From Alistipes sp. (GTDB taxonomy: Bacteria > Bacteroidota > Bacteroidia > Bacteroidales > Rikenellaceae), in NCBI GenBank assembly GCA_017391185.1, contig JAFOZN010000006.1, forward strand, positions 1 to 14,786: DNA of 14,786 nt, written 5' to 3'. The notes under the pieces were generated by a model. It was not told the DNA's origin and ran no database searches. It saw only the letters and a program-made list of their open reading frames with translations. The translations under genes and the position numbers were made by a program. Below are positions 6,725-13,470 of this stretch, piece by piece; positions within the stretch are counted from its first letter, which is position 1, and each line of letters starts with the position of its first letter.

Positions 6725-7690
6725 TTACAACTTTATGTCGTAAATCTGTATTACCCCTTGCAACTTACCTTGATCATCTACGGCAAGCAAGGAATTCACC
6801 TTATGCTTGGTCATAAGCTTCTCTGCATCGATGAGCTTGGCATTCATATTAATGGTTTTGGGGTTACGAGTAGCGATATCAATAGCCGAGATAGAGAAAA
6901 ACTCTGCCTGACGTGACTCCATCGCACGGCGAATATCTCCATCAGTCACAATACCGACAATCTCGTCTCCATCCTGAATTACGATCAAGCCCAAACCTCC
7001 ACGGCTCACCTTGTGGATCATCTCGGTAGCCGAACAATCAGCTGCAACAATTGGCAAATCATCTTTACGCATCACATTGCCCACAGTCATCAACAAACGG
7101 CGGCCCAAGCTACCTCCTGGGTGCAGACGTGCAAAATCCATCGAAGTGAATTGACGAGCCTTCATCAAAGCTATGGCCAACGCATCACCCATCGCTATCT
7201 GTGCCGTAGTCGAAGTAGTAGGCGCAAGATGTAAGATACAAGCCTCCTCCTTGACATTTACATCAAGGTGTATATCCGAATTTTTAGCCAGCGTAGAGTT
7301 GGGATTACCCGTCATAGAGATCAGAGTATTGCCGTTGCTCTGGATAAACGGTACAATTTTGAGCACCTCATCGGTCTCACCCGAAAACGAGAGAGCAAGG
7401 ATCACATCCTCCTTTGAGATCATACCCAAATCACCATGAAAAGCCTCACCCGGATGGAGAAAGAAACTTGGAGTACCGGTACTCGCCAGCGTAGCAGCAA
7501 TTTTACGACCTACCAAACCCGACTTACCCATACCTGTAACGATAAGTTTACCTGAAGCTGACAAGATACGATTTACGGCAGAGAGGAAATCATCCCCCAA
7601 TCGTTGAGCCATCATCTGCAGCGCCTCAGCCTCTACGTTGAGCGTACGGCGTGCCAAATCGAGAATCTCATGTGAAGTTAATTCGTTCAT
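6725..7690 (-). CDS. kdsD: D-arabinose-5-phosphate isomerase (KpsF/GutQ/KdsD family)
   Basis: A 321-residue cytosolic enzyme converting D-ribulose 5-phosphate to D-arabinose 5-phosphate, the first committed step of Kdo synthesis. An N-terminal SIS domain (about 35-200) carries GMGKSG with Lys56, FSGETDE with Glu105, KEE at 147-149 and RLHPGGSLGRRL with His190. These correspond to the Lys, Glu, Glu and His catalytic set of E. coli KdsD. Two CBS domains follow at about 205-262 and 268-321, the usual layout and length. It starts 12 bases after the kdsA stop and ends the lon-kdsB-kdsA-kdsD cluster. Linkage to kdsA and kdsB favours a biosynthetic isomerase over a catabolic GutQ paralogue. Confidence 0.95.
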   Translation of the reverse strand: MNELTSHEILDLARRTLNVEAEALQMMAQRLGDDFLSAVNRILSASGKLIVTGMGKSGLVGRKIAATLASTGTPSFFLHPGEAFHGDLGMISKEDVILALSFSGETDEVLKIVPFIQSNGNTLISMTGNPNSTLAKNSDIHLDVNVKEEACILHLAPTTSTTAQIAMGDALAIALMKARQFTSMDFARLHPGGSLGRRLLMTVGNVMRKDDLPIVAADCSATEMIHKVSRGGLGLIVIQDGDEIVGIVTDGDIRRAMESRQAEFFSISAIDIATRNPKTINMNAKLIDAEKLMTKHKVNSLLAVDDQGKLQGVIQIYDIKL

Positions 7691-7702
7691 ATTATGTTAT
7701 TT

Positions 7703-8452
7703 TTACATCAGTTCCTTAACAAGCTGCTCCAATTTGTCCAATTCCAACATATTGGGGCCATCACTCAAACCCTGATCAGGATCGGGATGCACCTCAAAGA
7801 AGAAGGCATTGGCACCAAATGCTTTGGCCGCCTTAGCCATTGCTGGCACAAACTCACGATTACCGCCTGTCTTACCTCCCGCAGCACCAGGACGCTGAAC
7901 ACTATGGGTACAATCCATCATCACGGTAGGTGAAATCTTCAACATATCGGCGATATTGCGGAAATCAACCACCAAGTTATTATATCCATAGATATTTCCA
8001 CGCTCGGTAAGCCACACCTCTTCAGCACCAGACTTTACAGCCTTCTCGTATGGGAAAAGCATATCTTCGCCCGAAAGGAACTGAGCTTTCTTGATATTTA
8101 CAATTTTACCTGTCTTAGCAGCCGCAACCAGCAAATCGGTCTGACGACACAAAAAGGCAGGGATCTGAATCACATCGACAACTTCACCCGCTGGCGCAGC
8201 CTGATGTGACTCATGGATATCGGTGCAGAGCTTCAAGCCCCACTTCTGTTTCACGTCCCACAACATCTCTAAGCCCTTCTCTAAGCCTGGGCCACGATAA
8301 GATGAAAGTGATGTACGATTAGCCTTGTCAAACGAGGCTTTGAATATAATCTCGGTGCCAAGACGCTGATTAATCTGCACCAAACGCTCGGCAACTTGAT
8401 CCAACAGCTCTTTAGACTCTATAACACATGGTCCTGCAACAAATTTCACCAT
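7703..8452 (-). CDS. kdsA: 3-deoxy-8-phosphooctulonate (Kdo-8-phosphate) synthase, metal-dependent type
   Basis: A 249-residue TIM-barrel aldolase that condenses arabinose 5-phosphate with phosphoenolpyruvate to Kdo-8-phosphate. Signatures are AGPCVIES (6-13), FKASFDKANR (37-46), IQIPAFLCRQTDLL (95-108), TERGNIYGYNNLVVD (149-163) and FFEVHPDPDQGLSDGP (218-233). Cys9, His183, Glu220 and Asp231 align with the metal ligands Cys11, His185, Glu222 and Asp233 of the Aquifex aeolicus enzyme with a constant offset of two. This marks it as metal-dependent; the metal-free E. coli enzyme has Asn in place of that Cys. It lacks the longer N-terminus of E. coli KdsA, again as in Aquifex. It starts 14 bases after kdsB and is followed 12 bases later by kdsD. 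Confidence 0.95.
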   Translation of the reverse strand: MVKFVAGPCVIESKELLDQVAERLVQINQRLGTEIIFKASFDKANRTSLSSYRGPGLEKGLEMLWDVKQKWGLKLCTDIHESHQAAPAGEVVDVIQIPAFLCRQTDLLVAAAKTGKIVNIKKAQFLSGEDMLFPYEKAVKSGAEEVWLTERGNIYGYNNLVVDFRNIADMLKISPTVMMDCTHSVQRPGAAGGKTGGNREFVPAMAKAAKAFGANAFFFEVHPDPDQGLSDGPNMLELDKLEQLVKELM

Positions 8453-8466
8453 ACGAAATATCTCAT

Positions 8467-9240
8467 TTACAAATTACTTTTCTGAGCTTTCAAAAACTCC
8501 TCGGCACGCTCCAAATCCTCAGGAGTGTCGATACCTACGGTCTCAACATCCGAGATTCCCACACCGATCTTATAACCATTCTCCAACCAACGCAACTGCT
8601 CCAGCGACTCGGCCTTCTCTAAAGTCGATTGAGGCAGAGCAGTTACCTCGCCCAAAACATCACGGCGGAAAGCATACATACCGATATGCTTGTAGAAGGT
8701 ATGATGCTTGAGCCAATCCTCACGCTCCACACCTCTGAGATATGGAATCACCGAGCGAGAGAAATATACGGCGCAAGAGTCGTTGTCCAAAACCACCTTA
8801 GGCGAATTTGGATTCTCCAGAGCAGAGAGGCCATCCTCCTCAGCAAAAGGCTTCACCAAGGTAGCGATATCGGTATTCTCATCCTCAAAGCAGGCCATGA
8901 TAGCACGAAGCTGAGAGTGAGCAATAAAAGGCTCATCGCCCTGTACGTTAATCACTACATCGAACTCTTCGCCCTGCTTCTGATAGGCTTCCCAACAACG
9001 GTCTGTACCACTTTTATGGTTGGGCGAAGTCATGATGGCTCTACCACCAAAGGACTCAACAGTCTGAGCAATGCGCTCATCATCGGTAGCTACCACAGCA
9101 GCATCCACCACACTACTCACCTGCTCCCAGACTCTTTGAATCACAGGTTTACCACCCAACATAGCCAGAGGCTTGCCTGGGAAACGGGTAGAAGCATAAC
9201 GAGCTGGAATAATTGCTATATATTTCAATGCTTTAGTCAT
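8467..9240 (-). CDS. kdsB: 3-deoxy-manno-octulosonate cytidylyltransferase (CMP-Kdo synthetase)
   Basis: A 257-residue cytosolic nucleotidyltransferase that activates Kdo with CTP to CMP-Kdo, the donor for lipid A-core assembly. The CTP-binding start IPARYASTRFPGKPL is at 11-25, followed by VATDDERI, the SGTDR motif at 77-81 and NVQGDEPFI at 98-106 with the metal-binding Asp. Length and motif order are standard for KdsB (about 245-260 residues). It starts 13 bases after the lon stop and 14 bases before kdsA, so it is likely co-transcribed with both. KdsC, the phosphatase acting between KdsA and KdsB, is not encoded nearby. Confidence 0.95.
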   Translation of the reverse strand: MTKALKYIAIIPARYASTRFPGKPLAMLGGKPVIQRVWEQVSSVVDAAVVATDDERIAQTVESFGGRAIMTSPNHKSGTDRCWEAYQKQGEEFDVVINVQGDEPFIAHSQLRAIMACFEDENTDIATLVKPFAEEDGLSALENPNSPKVVLDNDSCAVYFSRSVIPYLRGVEREDWLKHHTFYKHIGMYAFRRDVLGEVTALPQSTLEKAESLEQLRWLENGYKIGVGISDVETVGIDTPEDLERAEEFLKAQKSNL

Positions 9241-9253
9241 GGTTATCTTACAT

Positions 9254-11677
9254 TTATTTCAAAGCCAACTTCAAAACCTCATCAATCTGCTTGACGTAGT
9301 TGAACTTCAAGCCCTGCAAATACTCTGGCTTAATCTCCTCTACATCCTTGCGATTATCCTCGCAAAGAATAAGCTCATTGATACCAGCACGCTTAGCAGC
9401 CAAAATCTTCTCCTTGATACCACCCACAGGCATCACTCTACCACGCAAAGTCATCTCGCCCGTCATAGCGATACGCTCCTTAACCTCACGCTTGGTATAG
9501 GTCGAAACTATAGATGTTACCATCGTAATACCAGCCGATGGGCCATCCTTCGGAATAGCACCTTCGGGAACATGGATATTGAGATTACGCTTCTCGAAAA
9601 TCTCGGCCTCGATACCCAACTCCTCATGATGAGCCTGCACCCACTCATAAGCAATCGTAGCCGACTCCTTCATCACATCGCCAAGATTACCTGTAAGATT
9701 CAAGCCGCCCTTGCCTGGAGTCAATACCGACTCGATATAGAGAATATCACCGCCCACGGCAGTCCAAGCCAAACCTGTAACCACACCTATCATACCTGCA
9801 ATCTCATATTCATCGTTGCGGAACTTTGGCTTACCCAAAATCTTCTCCAACTCCTCAGCCTTAATATCAGCATCGTAGCTCTCCTCGAAGGCAATCTGCT
9901 TGGCACGAGCACGAGCTATCTTGGCGATATTCTTATCGAGTGAACGCACGCCCGACTCACGAGTATAATCCGAGATAATCTTCTGAATCATATCCGCCGA
10001 GAGCAAGAGTTTATCCTCATCCACACCATGAGCCTCACGCTGCTTATGCAAGAGGTGACGCTCGGCAATCTGGATCTTATCCTCAAGAATATAACCTGGG
10101 ATGTTGATCATCTCCATACGATCCCTCAGCGCAGGATTAATAGCGCTGATGTCGTTGGCAGTAGCGATGAAGAGCACCTTCGAGAGATCGTACTCGGCAT
10201 CGAGATAATTGTCGTGGAATGTTGTATTCTGCTCTGGATCCAAAACCTCCAACAACGCACTCGATGGATCGCCATGATTGCTTACGGTAATCTTATCCAC
10301 CTCATCCAAGATGATGACAGGATTTGACGAGCCACAACGCTTGATGGTCTGGATAATTCTACCAGGCATAGCTCCGATATATGTACGGCGGTGGCCTCTG
10401 ATCTCTGACTCATCGTGCAGACCGCCGAGTGAGATACGGCCAAACTTACGTCCCAAAGCCGTAGCCACAGACTTTCCGAGCGAAGTCTTACCTACTCCCG
10501 GAGGGCCATACAAACAGAGGATAGGGGACTTCAAATCACCCTTGAGTTTGATGACTGCCAAATGCTCCAAGATACGCTCCTTGACCTCCTCCAAACCAAA
10601 GTGGTCATCATCGAGCTGCTTGCGAGCAAAATCCAAGTCAAGATTATCCTTGGTCACATCCAACCAAGGTAGCTCCAACATCAGATTCAGGTATGTCATC
10701 TGCACCGAATACTCCGCCACAGCAGGATTCAATCTTTCCACCTTCTGAAGCTCCTTCTCAAAGAGCTGACCTATCTCCTCTGGCCAATTCTTCTTCGATG
10801 CACGCTCGCGCATCTGGTCTATCTCGGCATCTGTCGTATCACCCAACTCATCCTGGATGGTACGCATCTGCTGCTGCAGATAGTAATCACGCTGTTGCTT
10901 GTCTATCTCGCGTTTTACCTTCTCTTGAAGTTCATTCTTGAGCTCAGCCATCTGCTGCTCACGCACCAAAATCTCCAACAACTTACGGGCACGAGCCAAC
11001 AAACCTGGAGCCTCCAAGAGAGCCTGACGGTCATCATCCGAGAGATCCATATTTGAACATACGAAGTTGATCAAACCTCGTGGCGAATCTATATTTTTAA
11101 GCGCAAAAACAGCCTCCTTAGGCATCGAAGGCGAGATATTGATAATACTCAACGCCACCTCGCGCACCGAGTCCACCAACGCCTGAAACTCGATATTGCT
11201 ATCATCGGGTTGAGTGTCGCGTATGGTGTGAACCGAAGCCTTAAGATATGGCTCTGATTGGAGATACTCTCCAACCTCGATCTTCTCCAAACCACTCAAG
11301 ATAACCGTGAGATTACCATTAGGCATCTCCAAAATTTTGATGATACGTGCCGCAGTACCGACCTTATACATATCATCTGGCGAAGGTACCTCTACCTCAC
11401 TCTCACGCTGCAACACAGCACCCAAGATGCCCTTGTCGGCATTCACATCACGCACCAACTTGATACTCTTCTCGCGACCAACGGTGATAGGAGTGATAGC
11501 TCCTGGGAACAATACTGAACTACGTAGCGAGAGGATAGGCAGAGACTCAGGGAGCATCACCTCCTCGACAATATCGTCTCCGCTTGTAATGATAGGCACG
11601 ACCTGATGTTTGCCATCGAGCAACTCAGGCAATGTCTCCAAATCTGATAAATCGATAATATTTTTCTTCTTACTCAT
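9254..11677 (-). CDS. lon: ATP-dependent Lon protease (LonA type)
   Basis: An 807-residue cytosolic AAA+ serine protease that degrades misfolded and regulatory proteins. The N-terminal LON substrate-binding domain covers about 45-240 (LPILSLRSSVLFPG), followed by a coiled-coil-like helical stretch (about 240-300). The AAA+ module has Walker A GPPGVGKT at 391-398 and Walker B VIILDEVD at 454-461. The C-terminal protease domain has the catalytic Ser714 in DGPSAG and Lys757 in GGIKEKILAAKRAG, 43 residues apart as in E. coli Lon (Ser679/Lys722). Full length and intact. The start ATG at 11677 follows an A-rich leader and a small hairpin at 11697-11718. It is the first gene of a cluster with kdsB, kdsA and kdsD, so lon promoter activity probably also drives Kdo synthesis. 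Confidence 0.97.
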   Translation of the reverse strand: MSKKKNIIDLSDLETLPELLDGKHQVVPIITSGDDIVEEVMLPESLPILSLRSSVLFPGAITPITVGREKSIKLVRDVNADKGILGAVLQRESEVEVPSPDDMYKVGTAARIIKILEMPNGNLTVILSGLEKIEVGEYLQSEPYLKASVHTIRDTQPDDSNIEFQALVDSVREVALSIINISPSMPKEAVFALKNIDSPRGLINFVCSNMDLSDDDRQALLEAPGLLARARKLLEILVREQQMAELKNELQEKVKREIDKQQRDYYLQQQMRTIQDELGDTTDAEIDQMRERASKKNWPEEIGQLFEKELQKVERLNPAVAEYSVQMTYLNLMLELPWLDVTKDNLDLDFARKQLDDDHFGLEEVKERILEHLAVIKLKGDLKSPILCLYGPPGVGKTSLGKSVATALGRKFGRISLGGLHDESEIRGHRRTYIGAMPGRIIQTIKRCGSSNPVIILDEVDKITVSNHGDPSSALLEVLDPEQNTTFHDNYLDAEYDLSKVLFIATANDISAINPALRDRMEMINIPGYILEDKIQIAERHLLHKQREAHGVDEDKLLLSADMIQKIISDYTRESGVRSLDKNIAKIARARAKQIAFEESYDADIKAEELEKILGKPKFRNDEYEIAGMIGVVTGLAWTAVGGDILYIESVLTPGKGGLNLTGNLGDVMKESATIAYEWVQAHHEELGIEAEIFEKRNLNIHVPEGAIPKDGPSAGITMVTSIVSTYTKREVKERIAMTGEMTLRGRVMPVGGIKEKILAAKRAGINELILCEDNRKDVEEIKPEYLQGLKFNYVKQIDEVLKLALK

Positions 11678-11696
11678 AAGTCTAATTTTCTACTAC

Positions 11697-11718
11697 GGTG
11701 CAACTTCCTAAGTGCACC
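11697..11718 (-). promoter_or_regulatory. Small hairpin in the presumed lon 5' leader
   Basis: On the lon-sense strand GGTGC (714-718 side) plus ACTT pairs with AAGT plus GCACC (697-701 side), leaving a one-base bulge (plus-strand position 11702) and a 3-base loop (11707-11709): nine base pairs. It ends 19 bases upstream of the lon ATG and lies between the candidate promoter and the start, so it would be transcribed. A role in translation or mRNA stability is possible but unproven. Confidence 0.5.
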
Positions 11719-11748
11719 CGATTTGATAAAAACGGAAAATCCCAAATG

Positions 11749-11756
11749 CAAAAATA
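11749..11756 (-). promoter_or_regulatory. lon: Candidate Bacteroidetes -7 box for lon
   Basis: The minus strand reads TATTTTTG, an exact match to the Bacteroidetes sigma-ABfr -7 consensus TAnnTTTG, about 72 bases upstream of the lon ATG. At the expected 19-base spacing the -33 position reads CTGG, a poor match to TTTG, so the assignment is tentative. Confidence 0.4.
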
Positions 11757-11902
11757 ATAAAAAATAACCAACCACCCAGCGTTTTTAATAGATTGTTAAT
11801 AAATATAGGGTATATAGGCACCATATTCACATTTAAATAGATGCAAAAAAGAGTAAAAATCTATCTTCGGCATAAAAAATTCTATAAAAAATTTCTACTC
11901 AC

Positions 11903-11958
11903 GTGGCAGGATTCTCACACACTCCCCACACAACACGAAAACACACACAATCTGCCAC
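11903..11958. repeat. Inverted repeat flanking a CA-rich tract
   Basis: GTGGCAG at 11903-11909 is the reverse complement of CTGCCAC at 11952-11958. The match extends by ATT/AAT on the inner side with one bulged base. The 42 bases between are rich in CACA runs and almost lack G. It could be a regulator site or chance structure in low-complexity sequence. Confidence 0.35.
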
Positions 11959-12028
11959 ACAAATCACAAAACTATTCTCGTCACGGTCTAAATGGTATCA
12001 AAAATGCAACCACCCGATAGAAATAAGA

Positions 12029-12059
12029 TTAGGAATTTAGAAAAAATATACTATTTTTG
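12029..12059 (+). promoter_or_regulatory. Candidate Bacteroidetes promoter for the ion transporter gene
   Basis: TATTTTTG at 12052-12059 matches the -7 consensus TAnnTTTG exactly. TTAG at 12029-12032, 19 bases upstream, is a 3-of-4 match to the -33 element TTTG. The ATG at 12086 would leave a leader of about 20 bases. No clear Shine-Dalgarno site is present, as is usual in Bacteroidetes. Confidence 0.5.
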
Positions 12060-12085
12060 CTGTCGAAATCAAAACAGAATATATT

Positions 12086-13387
12086 ATGCAAGAAATTGAA
12101 TTGTGGGCACTTATCCCATTCGGACTTATGTTGGCAAGCATTGCGGTTTTGCCTCTCGTTGCCGAGCATTGGTGGGAGAACAACCTACACAAACTCTACG
12201 TAGCATTGGGACTTGCCCTGCCTGCTTCGATCTACTTGATCGCCAACGGTATGACTGCTCAGCTTGAGCACCAGATGTTATTCGATTACATCCCATTTAT
12301 AGCTCTGCTCGGAGCTTTGTTCGTGGTGACGGGAGGAATCCACATCAGCGGAGACATACAGGCTCGCCCCAAGAACAACGTCATAATCCTTGCGATAGGC
12401 TATCTCTTGGCATCATTCATCGGCACAACAGGAGCCGCAATGTTGCTGATCAGACTCCTCATAGAGATTAACCAACAACGTGAGTATAAGACACATACCA
12501 TACTCTTTTTCATCGCTTTGGTAGCCAACTGCGGTGGAGTTTTGACTCCGCTGGGTGATCCACCATTGTTCCTACTCTATTTGCGTGGAGCTCACTTTAT
12601 GTGGTTCTCAGAGTTGTGGATTGAATGGCTTACTGTGGGTGTAATTCTACTTGCGATGTACTATGCTCTGGATCACTATTTCTACTACAAAAAGGAGAAT
12701 ACGGCAAATATCATGGCCGACATCCGAGAGCAGAGCCCTATCCGTTTTTCGGGACTAATCAACGTCATATATCTTATCGGAATCGTGCTTTCGGTGCTAT
12801 TCCTTAACCCATCGTACATCCCCGAAATGGGCGATCATCACGCACCGCTATACATACGATTCTTGCGCGAGATTGTACTCATTACTCTCACTATTCTCTC
12901 ACTCGCTACGACCAAAAAGAGCATCAGAGATGACAACAAATTCTCGTGGGATCCAATCCTTGAGGTGGCATACGTATTTATCGGAATCTTCGCTACGATG
13001 ACTCCAGCCTTAATCTTCCTCAACGCTAACGCCGCATCACTCGGCATCAACACCCCATGGCAATTCTACTATGCATCGGGAGGACTTTCGGCATTCTTGG
13101 ACAACTCGCCTACTGCCGTTGCATTCCACACCGTAGCGATGGGTTTGCCTACGGCTGAGAACACTCCACTCGTGGCAGGGGTATCTGAATACATTCTAAG
13201 AGCAATTGCTTTGGGATCAGTATTCTTTGGAGCTATGACATATATCGGCAATGGACCGAACTTCATGGTCAAGGCTATCGCAGAGCAGAGTGGCATCAAA
13301 ATGCCAAGTTTCTTCGGTTATATGACCAAGTTCTCGCTCATAGTATTATTACCAATCTACATCATCGTACAGTTGATTTTCTTGTAA
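12086..13387 (+). CDS. Ion-transporter-superfamily membrane protein (NhaD/CitMHS-like, putative Na+:H+ antiporter)
   Basis: A 433-residue polytopic inner-membrane protein with about 11-12 hydrophobic helices and no signal peptide. Family blocks are SFIGTTGAAMLLIR (about 110-123), GGVLTPLGDPPLFL (150-163), FLDNSPTAVAFHT in the second half, and IGNGPNFMVKAIAE near the C-terminus. The two GTTGAA/LDNSPT-type re-entrant segments are typical of the IT superfamily. Relatives are annotated as sodium:proton antiporters or citrate-transporter-like (PF16980 type); the substrate cannot be settled from sequence, and Na+/H+ exchange is the commoner label in Bacteroidales. It is the only plus-strand gene, is preceded by a good candidate promoter and followed 22 bases later by an intrinsic terminator, so it is probably monocistronic. 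Confidence 0.85.
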   Translation: MQEIELWALIPFGLMLASIAVLPLVAEHWWENNLHKLYVALGLALPASIYLIANGMTAQLEHQMLFDYIPFIALLGALFVVTGGIHISGDIQARPKNNVIILAIGYLLASFIGTTGAAMLLIRLLIEINQQREYKTHTILFFIALVANCGGVLTPLGDPPLFLLYLRGAHFMWFSELWIEWLTVGVILLAMYYALDHYFYYKKENTANIMADIREQSPIRFSGLINVIYLIGIVLSVLFLNPSYIPEMGDHHAPLYIRFLREIVLITLTILSLATTKKSIRDDNKFSWDPILEVAYVFIGIFATMTPALIFLNANAASLGINTPWQFYYASGGLSAFLDNSPTAVAFHTVAMGLPTAENTPLVAGVSEYILRAIALGSVFFGAMTYIGNGPNFMVKAIAEQSGIKMPSFFGYMTKFSLIVLLPIYIIVQLIFL

Positions 13388-13409
13388 GAGAGTACTCTTA
13401 TTGCAAATA

Positions 13410-13446
13410 AGACGGGTGGTTGAAGTCAAAACTCAGCCACCCGTCT
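13410..13446. terminator. Bidirectional intrinsic terminator between convergent genes
   Basis: AGACGGGTGGTTGA (13410-13423) pairs with TCAGCCACCCGTCT (13433-13446) over 14 base pairs with one G-U wobble and a 9-base loop. The plus strand continues into ATTATTTTCT and the minus strand into TATTTGC, so it can stop both the transporter transcript and the convergent DUF6057-like transcript. Confidence 0.9.
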
Positions 13447-13470
13447 ATTATTTTCTCTAATATATCCAAC

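Larger units (their letters stand above)
11678..12085. other. AT-rich divergent intergenic region between lon and the transporter gene
   Basis: 408 bases without a credible gene. It contains outward-facing candidate promoters for lon (minus) and the transporter (plus), a small hairpin in the lon leader, an A/T-rich centre (about 11720-11890), and a CA-rich tract at about 11916-11972 with a flanking inverted repeat. No tRNA or CIRCE-type heat-shock operator was seen. Confidence 0.7.

Noticed and set aside
8629..9943. Two plus-strand open frames of 221 and 234 codons opposite kdsB and lon
   Set aside because: They lie across strongly conserved kdsB and lon coding sequence, overlap each other, and translate to low-complexity Leu/Ile/His/Ser-rich protein with no motif.
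10278..10748. 156-codon plus-strand open frame opposite the Lon ATPase domain
   Set aside because: It is the antisense shadow of the Walker A/B region; nothing supports translation.
11678..12085. CIRCE-type heat-shock operator, tRNA or small RNA gene in the lon spacer
   Set aside because: No TTAGCACTC/GAGTGCTAA pair, no tRNA cloverleaf or TTCGA arm, and no terminator-like hairpin with T-tract inside the spacer.
13389..13398. Palindrome AGAGTACTCT after the transporter stop codon
   Set aside because: It is short, within 25 bases of a strong terminator, and expected by chance at this length; no function can be supported.
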